Positions 20,424-30,634 of a stretch of 64,000 nucleotides of DNA are shown one piece after another (position 1 is the first letter of the stretch; every line of letters starts with the position of its first letter). Below the pieces are notes generated by a model. That model was not told where the DNA came from and searched no databases. It saw nothing but the letters and a program-made list of their open reading frames with translations. A program made the position numbers and the translations under genes. The stretch is from positions 34,494-98,493 of the forward strand of contig CAIYPD010000052.1 of assembly GCA_903928075.1 (NCBI GenBank). The letters are read 5' to 3'. The DNA comes from Candidatus Firestoneibacteriota bacterium (lineage in GTDB: Bacteria > Oederibacteriota > D2-FULL-39-29).

Positions 20424-20717
20424 TCAGCCCAGACAAATCCACTTAACATTGCTATTTGTCCTTAGTCCGTGTTCCACCCAGGGCTTTATTATTATCAAAG
20501 CGCCTTCTTTTACAATAGTTTCTTTGCCGTCCTCAAAATAAGAGGCTTCGCCTTTTATAATATACCATAACTCCTGTTGTTCATGCTTGTGCGGCTTGAA
20601 GGGATTCTCCGGCGTGGTATCCCGTGTAACAAAGTGTTTCACCATTACCGAAGTCCCTGCAATATCATATTCCTTCCTACCTGCTTGTTTTACATCGTTC
20701 ACACCCTCAACTATCAC
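20424..20717 (-). CDS. small cupin domain protein
   Basis: FKPHKHEQQELWYIIKGEASYFEDGKETIVKEGALIIIKPWVEHGLRT. Confidence 0.85.
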   Translation of the reverse strand: MIVEGVNDVKQAGRKEYDIAGTSVMVKHFVTRDTTPENPFKPHKHEQQELWYIIKGEASYFEDGKETIVKEGALIIIKPWVEHGLRTNSNVKWICLG

Positions 20718-20738
20718 AAAAAACCTCCTTTCCTTACG

Positions 20739-21944
20739 CTATTTCTCCATCACATATATATGAACATCGTGTTCTTTAAAATCATCGTCAAACTCCCCGG
20801 GTTTTGCCGCCAGCTCCCGGTTTTCCTCGTCCACAGAAATTTTAGTCTTCTCTTTCAAACCTTTTACCTTAAAAGAAGCTTTTTCGCTCTGTCTCTTCAT
20901 ATTTACGGCAAACACATACAGTTGCTTCCCGTACTCTTTTACCAGAAATTGAATATTCTTATTATCAGTTTGTACTCTGTCTTTTATATCAGTTGAACAG
21001 AGAGGATTTGTTAATTTTGTTATCTGCTTATTAATTTTTCCGATTTCCTGTTTGTTGTTCTCCGGCACTCCGAACTGACTGTAGTATTTGCTTTCCCCTC
21101 TTTTAACCGTAGACGCCGGATTGCCTATCTGATCCATTGCCACCCAGGTATGGGTAAAGTACCCTATAGCTTTGCAACCGTTTACTATGGCCATCCAAAC
21201 CTCGCATCTTATTTCAAAAGGAAGAGGATGTCTCTGTTTTGAGGGGGTAATCCATTTACTGCCGCCGTTCGCTTCTATCCATGCATATACAGGTTTTTTG
21301 CCTTCCATTAATTTATCAAGTTCAGAGGCAGCATTTGCGACCCAAAAAAGAGATTCAGGCCTGTTATTGCCATAAATGGGATAAGTATCATAGCCGATAA
21401 TATCTGTTGCCTTGGCATACTGTTTATAGAAAGAAAGGTCTTTTCCCTTGTTCCCGGCAGCGTTTGCATCTTCACTCTTCGAATAGCCTGTAGTCAAAGT
21501 TAAGAACATAGGATGGTCGCTGTCGGCGGCCTTACATTCTTCATAAACAGATATAGACTCGCTCAAGGGCACCCGGGGAGCAATCTTGTCCTTACCAGCC
21601 ATATCCGGTTCATCTTTATAAAACCAGCCCAGCAGAGCAGGATGGACTTTTACTCCGGCAACTTCTTCTTTCTTGTAGCCTAACACAGTAAACAAGCCGT
21701 TTTTCTTTGCTTCATCACAATATTCCTTAGCCGTTGACTTATCCCCTTGCGCCACATAGGTATTAAAACCCAGTTCCTTCTGCTGCGGCATATTGGTCTT
21801 CTTTTGCAGCCATTGCATAATGGGAAAGAACGGCTTGCCATCTACAAGAAATTCTTTATTTTTTCCTATCTCAACCTTTGCGGCACTAAGTTCCATAGGC
21901 ATAAGCAGGCAGAACAAAAGCATTGCGGCTAAGACTTTTTTCAT
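20739..21944 (-). CDS. secreted TIM-barrel glycosidase-like protein (paralog of 5211..6407)
   Basis: Signal peptide; VDGKPFFPIMQW, ALLGWFYKDEPD, IRCEVWMAIVNGCKAIGYFTHTWV. Confidence 0.6.
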   Translation of the reverse strand: MKKVLAAMLLFCLLMPMELSAAKVEIGKNKEFLVDGKPFFPIMQWLQKKTNMPQQKELGFNTYVAQGDKSTAKEYCDEAKKNGLFTVLGYKKEEVAGVKVHPALLGWFYKDEPDMAGKDKIAPRVPLSESISVYEECKAADSDHPMFLTLTTGYSKSEDANAAGNKGKDLSFYKQYAKATDIIGYDTYPIYGNNRPESLFWVANAASELDKLMEGKKPVYAWIEANGGSKWITPSKQRHPLPFEIRCEVWMAIVNGCKAIGYFTHTWVAMDQIGNPASTVKRGESKYYSQFGVPENNKQEIGKINKQITKLTNPLCSTDIKDRVQTDNKNIQFLVKEYGKQLYVFAVNMKRQSEKASFKVKGLKEKTKISVDEENRELAAKPGEFDDDFKEHDVHIYVMEK

Positions 21945-21973
21945 AAATTCCCCCTGTTACTTAATTACTGATT

Positions 21974-22008
21974 GTCCGCCTTAAGGCGAGATCTCACCGC
22001 AGGTGGAC
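21974..22008. repeat. REP-like palindromic repeat, copy B (GAGATCTC core)
   Basis: GTCCGCCTTAAGGCGAGATCTCACCGCAGGTGGAC; outer GTCCGCC/GGTGGAC stem, inner CACC-GCA-GGTG hairpin. Confidence 0.75.
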
Positions 22009-22135
22009 TAATTAAACAAATAAAAGCAGAAAATAATTCCCTGCAAAAATTTCTTCATTTTTCATGTCCTGTTTGACACTACCATAGCTTCTTTGATTTA
22101 CAAAATATTCCTGGCAATGTAGTTACACCGGAAAG

Positions 22136-23263
22136 CTATTTCTTAGGAGTAAGTATTATTTTTCCGCGGTCCGGTACCGCTTTCACCAGCGCGAAATTAT
22201 TTTTTTCATTTTCAATAAGCTTTACCCCGATCGGCTTGCCGTTCTGCTCCGCTTCGGCCGCTTTCCAGTTTTCCGGCAGGCGCACCTTTAAGGTCAACGG
22301 ATAATCATATAACTTATCGTCCATACCGTCGGTTAAATTCAGGACGATTCTGTCCGCGCTACTCTCTTCCGTCTTTAAAGACGCGGTGTCCCGCTCGGCG
22401 CAATAGAGCGAAATATTCCCGTAAAGGCCGCCCCAGAGCTCTTTCTCATTTTTCTTATAAAATTCAAGGGCTATCTTGGCGGCTTCCTTCCCTTCGGGCT
22501 TGCCGACATAATGAAAAAGCACTATAGCCCAGCCGCGGTAGTTGTTTTTGCTTTTGGGGTCAAGCATGGTCTCGGGATCGACCCAGGGTGTCTTAGGATT
22601 ACCGAAATTAGCTTTGGACATATACTTTATCATGGTATAGTCTATCTGATTTGCGGCGTTAATGCCCGTGCCTCCCCGGGCAGAAAGAAAATATTTTCCT
22701 GCTATTTTAGGGTCATTATATTTCTGCCCCGGTCCGCCCGGGTAGGCCAGGAACCGGATCTTATGCCCGGGAAGCCCGGCTTCAAGCATTTTTATGGACT
22801 CGGTGCATTCCCAATCAAAGCCCTTCCAGCCGGGAGGAGGCGTACCGTCTTTACTAAAATTATGCCAGTGCGAAACCGAATGTGATTCCGCCTCATGGCC
22901 TTCCGCCAGCACTTTTTTCCAGATCTCCCAGGTACCGCCCAGAGCTGCTTTTGGATCATTAACAGTTTCGGCAATAAGGAACCAGGTTACTTTAAAATTG
23001 AAGAGTTTGGTCTGCTCCAGCCAGAACGGCACATCCCCGGAACAGTTATCATCAATATTAATGCTGTAAGCCGCAAGTTTATCGTCTTCCCAGAGGCAAA
23101 GAGAAGCTTCTCCGGGCTTCGCAGGCCAGACTTTTTCCGTAACAGCAAACCTGGGTTTTACCGGGTCCCCGGCCAGATTAAACCTGCCTTTTTTGGCTTC
23201 CTCACCGGATAAGAAACCGGCACCCAGAAGAATACAGCTCAACAAAAATATTTTAAACTTCAT
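22136..23263 (-). CDS. secreted polysaccharide deacetylase-family protein
   Basis: Signal peptide; AYSINIDDNCSGD, FKVTWFLIAETV, EAESHSVSHWHNF, RFLAYPGGPGQKY. Confidence 0.8.
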   Translation of the reverse strand: MKFKIFLLSCILLGAGFLSGEEAKKGRFNLAGDPVKPRFAVTEKVWPAKPGEASLCLWEDDKLAAYSINIDDNCSGDVPFWLEQTKLFNFKVTWFLIAETVNDPKAALGGTWEIWKKVLAEGHEAESHSVSHWHNFSKDGTPPPGWKGFDWECTESIKMLEAGLPGHKIRFLAYPGGPGQKYNDPKIAGKYFLSARGGTGINAANQIDYTMIKYMSKANFGNPKTPWVDPETMLDPKSKNNYRGWAIVLFHYVGKPEGKEAAKIALEFYKKNEKELWGGLYGNISLYCAERDTASLKTEESSADRIVLNLTDGMDDKLYDYPLTLKVRLPENWKAAEAEQNGKPIGVKLIENEKNNFALVKAVPDRGKIILTPKK

Positions 23264-23275
23264 TGCCCCCCCTGT

Positions 23276-25879
23276 TTAATTATCCCCGTATTTTTTCAGA
23301 AATCTTCTATGCAAAACAAACACCAGTCCCATATAGGAAATTACCATTGCGGCAAGTATCAAGAAGAAACTCAAAGGCGGAGTTACAAAACCCAATTTTG
23401 ATGCCCAGGGAGAGAGAATTAGGAATACTCCCGTACCCACCACCGAAAGGGTCGTAAACACAAGAAATTTACTCGGCCGGCTGTCAACAAAAGGAATCTT
23501 TCCCGTCCTTATAACATAGACAATAAAAGTCTGTGTCGCCAGGGATTCAATGAACCAGCCTGTATGAAAAAGATTTTGATTTTCTGCGGTCTTGCAGTTA
23601 AAGACGAACCACATAACACCGAATGTCATAAAATCAAATATGGAGGAGATGGGCCCGATATTTATCATAAACTTCTGAATAGCTTTTACATCCCATCTTC
23701 TTGGTTTTACCAGATACTCTTCATCAACAGTGTCAGTCGCTATCGCGGTCTGCGAAAGATCATAAAGAAAATTATTTAAGATCACCTGTATAGGCGACAT
23801 GGGTAAAAAAGGAAGAAAGAGGCTGGCGCCCGTCATAGAGAACATATTTCCGAAATTAGAACTTGATCCCATTTTTATATATTTAATAATATTCCCGAAA
23901 GTACGCCGGCCTTCTATAACCCCGTCTTCCAGAACTAAGAGGTTCTTTTTTAATAGAATAATATCCGCGGATTCTTTTGCGATATCCGCAGCATTGTTTA
24001 CGGAAATTCCGACATCGGCAGCTTTTAACGCCAGCGCGTCATTAATACCGTCCCCCAGAAAGCCTACTATTTTACCGTTGGCGTGTAAGGCTCTTATTAT
24101 TCTTTCTTTTTGCGCCGGGGAAAGCCGGGCAAAAACATTGGTAACCTTTACCACTTCCTGTAATTCCTTTTCGGTCAGGCTTTCAATCTGGTCTCCGGTG
24201 GCCATACCAAAAATATTCAGGCCGACTTCCAGACAGATTTTTCTGGTTACAAGTTCATTGTCCCCGGTCAGCACCTTATGTTCAATCCCGAGTTTTCTTA
24301 TGGCCAATATGGCTTCTCTGGTAGATTCTTTTGGCGGATCCAGAAATGCCACATAGCCCTTTAGAATCAGACCGTTCTCGTCATCTTTTGAAAATACTTT
24401 ATTGTTGTATTCAATGTCTTTATAAGCAATCGCAATAACCCGGAATCCGTCTTTTGACAGATGGTCGTATTCTTCCTTCAGGTCTGCCGTAATAAGCGGT
24501 TCAAAATCCAGAATCTCTCCTTCCAGTTCATATTTTGCACAACGCTTAAAGATTTCTTCCGGCGCGCCTTTTGAAATGATGGTGTATTTATTTTGCCCTT
24601 CCACCACCACCGACATGATCTTTCTTTGAAAATCAAAAGGAATCTCATCAACTTTTTTGTACTGCTTTTCTATTAATTCTTTCAGGTTTGCGGCCTTGTT
24701 TAAAATTGCTTTGTCCAGGAGGTTTTTGAGGCCGGTCTGGAATCGGCTGTTAATGAAGGCGTATTTCAGAACTTCTTCGTTTTCTTCTTTTACTACATTA
24801 CAATACTTTTCCAGAATGATTTTGTCCATAGTAAGCGTGCCGGTTTTATCCGTACAGAGCACATCCATCGCGCCGAAATTCTGGATGGAATTCAAACGCT
24901 TGACAATGACCTGTTTTTTAGACATTGCCAACGCGCCTTTTGAAAGATTTATAGTGACTATCAGAGGCAGCATTTCAGGCGCCAGCCCCACGGCCACCGC
25001 AATAGAAAAGAGGAAAGCTTCAAGTACATCACCCTTAAAAAAAGCATTTATAGTAAAAATACAGATTACCAGCAGGATCATAATGCGGATCATAATTATT
25101 ACAAACTTGTTAACGCCTTTTTCAAAACTGGTTTCGACCATTATTGAAGCAAGCCGGGAGGCGAGTGCGCCAAATTGCGTGAACTGACCTGTTTTAACAA
25201 CAACGCCTATAGAGGTACCGCTCACCACGGAAGAACCCATAAACACGATATTCTCCATATCCGTCTGGCTTCTGCTTTTTGCGGTCGGGGTGGGGGTTTT
25301 TTCAATAGGCATCGATTCGCCGGTAAGCGTCGCCTGATTTACAAAAAGGTCTTTGGCGGATATTATTCTTAAGTCAGCGGGCACCATATCACCGGCGAAA
25401 AGATCAATTATATCTCCCGGCACTATTTCTTTTATGGGTATTTCTTTTGCTTTCCCGTCACGGAAAACCGTAACATTAGTACGGACTAATTCAGATAGTT
25501 TTTCAGCGGCTTTATTTGACCGGTACTCCTGGAAATAAGTAAGCCCGACACTTAAAAAAATCATAACAAAAACAATTTCCGCGCTTATCTTCTCTCCGAA
25601 AAAATATGAAAATAGTCCTATAACCAGCAGGACAAGTACCAGAGGGTTGAAAAACTTCGAAAGTATATCCAGAACCATCGCGCGCTTTTTTTTCTTCGAA
25701 GGCTCGTTGTATCCGTAAACCTCAAGGCGGGCCCTGGCCTCTTTGCCTGTAAGGCCTTTTTCGGAAGTTTTAAGTTTTTCAAAGAGCTCGGAAAAAGGAC
25801 AGGCAATATAATCAAAATCCAATACTTGTGACTTCAATTTAGCTTGTATGGAAAGTGCTTTTTTATTTTTCATTTGCAT
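23276..25879 (-). CDS. mgtA: P-type Mg2+-transporting ATPase (MgtA/MgtB type)
   Basis: DVLCTDKTGTLTMDKI, VGFLGDGINDALALKAADVGISV, LPMSPIQVILNNFLYDLSQTAIATDTVDEEYL. Confidence 0.9.
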   Translation of the reverse strand: MQMKNKKALSIQAKLKSQVLDFDYIACPFSELFEKLKTSEKGLTGKEARARLEVYGYNEPSKKKKRAMVLDILSKFFNPLVLVLLVIGLFSYFFGEKISAEIVFVMIFLSVGLTYFQEYRSNKAAEKLSELVRTNVTVFRDGKAKEIPIKEIVPGDIIDLFAGDMVPADLRIISAKDLFVNQATLTGESMPIEKTPTPTAKSRSQTDMENIVFMGSSVVSGTSIGVVVKTGQFTQFGALASRLASIMVETSFEKGVNKFVIIMIRIMILLVICIFTINAFFKGDVLEAFLFSIAVAVGLAPEMLPLIVTINLSKGALAMSKKQVIVKRLNSIQNFGAMDVLCTDKTGTLTMDKIILEKYCNVVKEENEEVLKYAFINSRFQTGLKNLLDKAILNKAANLKELIEKQYKKVDEIPFDFQRKIMSVVVEGQNKYTIISKGAPEEIFKRCAKYELEGEILDFEPLITADLKEEYDHLSKDGFRVIAIAYKDIEYNNKVFSKDDENGLILKGYVAFLDPPKESTREAILAIRKLGIEHKVLTGDNELVTRKICLEVGLNIFGMATGDQIESLTEKELQEVVKVTNVFARLSPAQKERIIRALHANGKIVGFLGDGINDALALKAADVGISVNNAADIAKESADIILLKKNLLVLEDGVIEGRRTFGNIIKYIKMGSSSNFGNMFSMTGASLFLPFLPMSPIQVILNNFLYDLSQTAIATDTVDEEYLVKPRRWDVKAIQKFMINIGPISSIFDFMTFGVMWFVFNCKTAENQNLFHTGWFIESLATQTFIVYVIRTGKIPFVDSRPSKFLVFTTLSVVGTGVFLILSPWASKLGFVTPPLSFFLILAAMVISYMGLVFVLHRRFLKKYGDN

Positions 25880-25960
25880 GAATCAGCGTTTCCTGTTTTT
25901 TGGATTTATTATTAAAATTTCTTCTGTTGAGTTATTTTATATCAAAGGGATAGATATATT

Positions 25961-26842
25961 TTATTCCCGGAAAAAAGGCTGTGTCCAGGAAATCTTGCCG
26001 GCGCTGCCCAGGCATTCGACACGGATGTATTGAAACCTTGGATCCTTTCTGCTAAAAGTTAATTTTGCAGACCTGGCATAAACTTTTTTTATTGTAGTTC
26101 CGTAAAAGCCTATGAACCTTATGAGACCGGCATTCCTTGTTTTTACTGAAATTGTATCTTCAGTGCGCTTTATTTCCGTAATATAGACGCCGTTAAAGGA
26201 GTAGAAATTGCCTTCTTCTATTGAGCGAAGAATACCTTTTGCTGTCTTTTGTTTCACATTCACTACAATAGCGGTTTCTGAAAGGTCGCACTCAAAGTGA
26301 AAATCCTGCGAAGCAAAACCTAAGCAACGGTGACCTGAAGAAAGAAGCCTGTCCCATTTTGCAGTGGAAAGGGGAGAACCTGCAAGATGCTCAATAACCG
26401 CATTAAAAATCTCAATGCCCGTAAAATTTCTATATTTTTTGAGTTCATCTATTGTGTAATGCTCCCGTTCCTGCCAGTCCGGATGATTGAGAGTTACAAC
26501 TGCGCCTCTTTTTATGTTTTTATCTATCAGAACTTGATGGGAAAGGGACTTTTTATAAACAATATTTTCTTTGGACGTGTTTATGATACATTTATGTTTT
26601 TTTCCTTTTATATCTACTTCTATTCCCGGGAGAATAATGAGATCCTTGTGTAGAGTGGCTTGGTCAAAAATAAGCCAGTGGTCGGATATGGCAAGAAAGT
26701 CAAAACCTTTTTTGGCAAACAGTTCAAACACCCTGTTTATCTCTACTCTGCCGCAGGGACTCTTATTGGTATGAGTGTGAAGATTCCCTTTTAGCCAAAA
26801 ACTGCCCTTATTTTTATAAGGATTAGTCCAATTAACTTTCAT
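25961..26842 (-). CDS. PHP domain protein
   Basis: KGNLHTHTNKSPCGRVEINRVFELFAKKGFDFLAISDHWLIF; LNHPDW; LGFASQDFHF. Confidence 0.8.
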   Translation of the reverse strand: MKVNWTNPYKNKGSFWLKGNLHTHTNKSPCGRVEINRVFELFAKKGFDFLAISDHWLIFDQATLHKDLIILPGIEVDIKGKKHKCIINTSKENIVYKKSLSHQVLIDKNIKRGAVVTLNHPDWQEREHYTIDELKKYRNFTGIEIFNAVIEHLAGSPLSTAKWDRLLSSGHRCLGFASQDFHFECDLSETAIVVNVKQKTAKGILRSIEEGNFYSFNGVYITEIKRTEDTISVKTRNAGLIRFIGFYGTTIKKVYARSAKLTFSRKDPRFQYIRVECLGSAGKISWTQPFFRE

Positions 26843-26907
26843 ATTTTGCCAGCCTTGCGGAGCAGAAAATATATTCTCTTTTCCTTACGGATCACAAAAA
26901 ATAATAT

Positions 26908-29595
26908 CTAGTCTTCATTAATCCCGCAGCATTTTTTGTACTTCTTCCCGCTGCCGCAGGGACAAGGATCATTTCTCCCGACTTTTGGTGCTTCGCGTTT
27001 TATAGGCGTGGTTCGGGGTGTCTGGTTCATCTCGGGTCTTTCGCCAAGACGGCCGCCCATAGGGTCCATCGGGCCTTGTTGAGCCTGCATTTCCCGCTGT
27101 TTCTTCCGGGCTGCGTCTTCCGCTGCGCCAAACTGGTTAACTTCACGGTGCGAATAATTTATCCTTGCTGCGGTCGGCCTTGCTGTTTTTACCGCGCTTT
27201 CAAGTTCTTTCTTTTCTTCCTCTTCACTTTTTCTTAGCTGGACTTTAAAGACCATCCGCAGAGTATCTTCCTTTATGCGCTCTATCATCTCAGAAAACAT
27301 CAAAAAGCCCTCTTTTTTGTACTCCAAAAGAGGGTCTTTGCCGCCGTAGGCGCGCAGTCCGATGCCGTCCCGAAGCTGATCCATCGCATAGAGATGGTCC
27401 TTCCATTTGCCGTCTATCGTCTGCAGCATGATCATGCGTTCAACAAATTTGAAAAGCTTGCCATAGTGCTCCGCTTTTTTATTGTAAAAATCAGCCACTT
27501 TTTCTGAAAGTTCAGCCCTTAAAGCCTCTCTCCTCATTAATTGCAGAGCTTCTTTTTCTATTTTTATTTCCACGCCGAAAATATCCAGCATTCTTAGATT
27601 CAGATTTTCAAGATCCCACTCATAAGAGGACAACGCTTCGGCGGCATAGGTATCCATGATCCAGTCCAAAATGTCATTTATCCAGAGCTCAATATTATCT
27701 TTAAGATCCTCACCTTCAAGAATCTTTCTTCTTTGCCCGTAGACTACTTCGCGTTGTTTGTTCATTACATCATCATACTCGAGAAGATGTTTTCTCGCTT
27801 CGAAATTAAAACCCTCGACTTTCTTTTGCGCCCCTTCTATGGCTTTCGAAATCCAGGGATGCACAATAGGCTGGTCTTCTTCCATTCCCATCCTGTCCAT
27901 AAGGTTAAATATTTTTTCCCCGCCGAAGATCCGCATAAGATCGTCTTCAAGCGAAATATAGAACTTGGTAGAACCTTTATCGCCCTGCCGGCCGCAACGC
28001 CCGCGGAGCTGATTATCGATACGCCTCGCTTCGTGCCTTTCGGTGCCGATAACATGCAGGCCTCCGAGAGTGGCCACGCCTTCCCCGAGTACAATGTCGG
28101 TTCCCCGCCCGGCCATATTGGTAGCAACGGTCACCCCTGCATACGCTCCGGCCGCCGCTATTATATCTGCTTCTTTTTCATGGAATTTTGCGTTCAGCAA
28201 CTGGTGTTTTATGCCCCGTTTACTCAGCTGGTTGGAAAGCTCTTCATTTTTTTCAATGGAGATGGTACCCACGAGAACCGGCCGGCCAAGTTTATTTAGT
28301 TCGGCTATCTCGTTAACGACCGCTTTTATTTTTTCCTTCCTGGTTTTGTATATTTCATCAGGGAAGTCCTCTCTGACCATAGGTTTATTTGTGGGAATAA
28401 CCAGAACATCAATATTGTAGGTATGTGCAAACTCTTCGGCCTCGGTATCGGCGGTTCCCGTCATACCGGCCAGTTTGCTGTACATTTTAAAATAGTTTTG
28501 AAGAGTTATTGTGGCCAGGGTCTGATTCTCCCGTTTTATCTTAACGCCTTCTTTGGCTTCCACAGCCTGGTGCAAACCGTCACTCCAGCGCCTCCCCGGC
28601 ATCAAACGGCCGGTAAATTCATCTACAATCAGAACTTCATCGCCTTTTACAATATAATGATCTTCGCGTTTAAAAAGCACATGTGCTTTAAGGGCGTTAT
28701 TCACATAATGCGCCCAGTCCATATTGACCCCTTCGTACATATTCTCAACGCCTAAAAGTTTCTCGGCTTTGGAAACACCGGGTTCGGTAAGCACTACCGT
28801 GCGGCTCTTTTCATCCACCTTATAGTCAGTTTCTTTTATAAATTCCGGGACAATCTTGTTGGCCCGGTAATACTTGTCCGTAGATTCTTCGGCCGGACCG
28901 GAGATAATAAGGGGGGTTCTGGCTTCATCGATAAGAATGCTGTCCACTTCGTCAACGATGGCAAAATTTTTCGGGCGCTGCTGGACCAGATCTTCAAGCG
29001 CCGTAGCCATATTATCCCTGAGATAATCAAAACCAAATTCGTTATTCGTCCCGTAAGTTATATCGGCATCATAAGCGGCTCTTCGGTCCTCATTAGAGGA
29101 ATCATTTTTAATACAGCCAAAAGTCAGGCCTAAAAAAGAATAGATATTTCCCATACCTTTAAAATTGCCTTTGCCAAAACTGTCTCTTTCCGCCAGATAG
29201 TCGTTTACGGTAACAACATGAACGCCTTTTCCTGAAAGCGCGTTCAAGTAGATCGGAAGCGAAGCCACCAGAGTTTTACCTTCACCGGTCTTCATTTCCG
29301 CAATTTTTCCTTCATGCAGAACAATACCGCCGATAAGCTGGGTGTCGTAGTGTCTCTGGCCTATCGTCCTTATTGCTGTTTCCCGGACCACGGCAAATGC
29401 TTCTGGAAGAAGCGCATCGAGGGTTTCGCCTTTGCTGATACGGTCCCTGAACTCGACCGTCTTCATCTTCAATTGCGCATCCCAGAGTTTCTTAACCGCA
29501 GCCTCTTCGGCATTTATTTTTTCCACTATCAGGGTGAGCCGCTTTATCTCTCTCTCGTTTTTGGTTCCGAATATTTTTTTTAACATTTTCAACAT
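26908..29595 (-). CDS. secA: preprotein translocase ATPase SecA
   Basis: [65 protein letters not shown]-terminal [13 protein letters not shown] zinc motif. Confidence 0.98.
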   Translation of the reverse strand: MLKMLKKIFGTKNEREIKRLTLIVEKINAEEAAVKKLWDAQLKMKTVEFRDRISKGETLDALLPEAFAVVRETAIRTIGQRHYDTQLIGGIVLHEGKIAEMKTGEGKTLVASLPIYLNALSGKGVHVVTVNDYLAERDSFGKGNFKGMGNIYSFLGLTFGCIKNDSSNEDRRAAYDADITYGTNNEFGFDYLRDNMATALEDLVQQRPKNFAIVDEVDSILIDEARTPLIISGPAEESTDKYYRANKIVPEFIKETDYKVDEKSRTVVLTEPGVSKAEKLLGVENMYEGVNMDWAHYVNNALKAHVLFKREDHYIVKGDEVLIVDEFTGRLMPGRRWSDGLHQAVEAKEGVKIKRENQTLATITLQNYFKMYSKLAGMTGTADTEAEEFAHTYNIDVLVIPTNKPMVREDFPDEIYKTRKEKIKAVVNEIAELNKLGRPVLVGTISIEKNEELSNQLSKRGIKHQLLNAKFHEKEADIIAAAGAYAGVTVATNMAGRGTDIVLGEGVATLGGLHVIGTERHEARRIDNQLRGRCGRQGDKGSTKFYISLEDDLMRIFGGEKIFNLMDRMGMEEDQPIVHPWISKAIEGAQKKVEGFNFEARKHLLEYDDVMNKQREVVYGQRRKILEGEDLKDNIELWINDILDWIMDTYAAEALSSYEWDLENLNLRMLDIFGVEIKIEKEALQLMRREALRAELSEKVADFYNKKAEHYGKLFKFVERMIMLQTIDGKWKDHLYAMDQLRDGIGLRAYGGKDPLLEYKKEGFLMFSEMIERIKEDTLRMVFKVQLRKSEEEEKKELESAVKTARPTAARINYSHREVNQFGAAEDAARKKQREMQAQQGPMDPMGGRLGERPEMNQTPRTTPIKREAPKVGRNDPCPCGSGKKYKKCCGINED

Positions 29596-29608
29596 ATAAA
29601 ACTCCTAT

Positions 29609-30565
29609 TTAAAATATAAACCTGAGATGTGCCAGATAGGTCATATTGCCGTAGGCGTTTACCAGTGTGACAGGGAAGGACGCTCCCGCGCCAAACGAAA
29701 CTCTATCCCCCAGATATATCTTTGCACCGGCTATTATTTTCACTCTTACGCTTCTTTGAACGGTAAAGTCCGGTGAACCCTGCGCGATTAGATCCGCAAG
29801 CGCGTTTGCCCCGCTATTCATATACTCCGCTCTATTCTCATAGTAAACTTCGCCGTTTAACTCGCCGATAAGCGATAAAAATTTTGCGAGCGAAAATTCC
29901 GCCCCCACATCATATTTAAGAAGAGTGCCGGGCATAAACTTGACCACCGTCTCTCCGGGACTAATCGAAGAAATATCCCGGCCGTTGAACCTATTCGCAT
30001 TAAAACCAAATCTGTACCAAAAGGAGAGTTCGGTATAAAGCAGAAAACCGCTGTTGCTTTCCTGCATGCTCGTGATAGCGCCGACATCCCAGGTACCGGT
30101 ACCGGTAGCCAGCGTTCCCGGGTCAAGCCGGAAGATACTTTTTCCTGTAGGAACTTTCAAACCGAGGCCGAGAACCAGAGCTCCCTGTTGTTTTTTATTC
30201 TCATTTGTTTTTGAGCGGCCGGCAATTATCATATCGCCTACACCTTCTGCAGCGAGCGTGGAACCATTTGCGGCGGTATATAATAGTTTGTGATATGGCA
30301 GAATTATCTCGATATCGCTGTCCCTGCCTGTCCCATATTTCAAATCTATAAGAAAAGAAGTGTCAAGACGCGTGACACCTGCCGCAAAACTGCTGTAAAT
30401 CCCATTGTCATCGGCAGACCCGGTGTACTGATTGTAAAACATGTTAACCGTTAGATCGTTTTTTCCCTGGGGAGCAATCGCACCGCCGGTCGTGAGAAAC
30501 GGTGAAGCCAGGGTAACGCCTGCCGCCAGAGCAAGAAATAAAAATACTTTTAACCTTATCCGCAT
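29609..30565 (-). CDS. probable outer-membrane beta-barrel/transporter-like protein
   Basis: Signal peptide; alternating amphipathic strands; DIEIILPYHKLLY, GALVLGLGLKVPTGKS; C-terminal aromatic residue (LRFIF). Confidence 0.6.
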   Translation of the reverse strand: MRIRLKVFLFLALAAGVTLASPFLTTGGAIAPQGKNDLTVNMFYNQYTGSADDNGIYSSFAAGVTRLDTSFLIDLKYGTGRDSDIEIILPYHKLLYTAANGSTLAAEGVGDMIIAGRSKTNENKKQQGALVLGLGLKVPTGKSIFRLDPGTLATGTGTWDVGAITSMQESNSGFLLYTELSFWYRFGFNANRFNGRDISSISPGETVVKFMPGTLLKYDVGAEFSLAKFLSLIGELNGEVYYENRAEYMNSGANALADLIAQGSPDFTVQRSVRVKIIAGAKIYLGDRVSFGAGASFPVTLVNAYGNMTYLAHLRFIF

Positions 30566-30634
30566 ACCTGCTCCTTTTTAAATTTGAAAATATCTTTCCC
30601 TACCGGATTCCATAATAAAACTGTTTGCCCTGAA

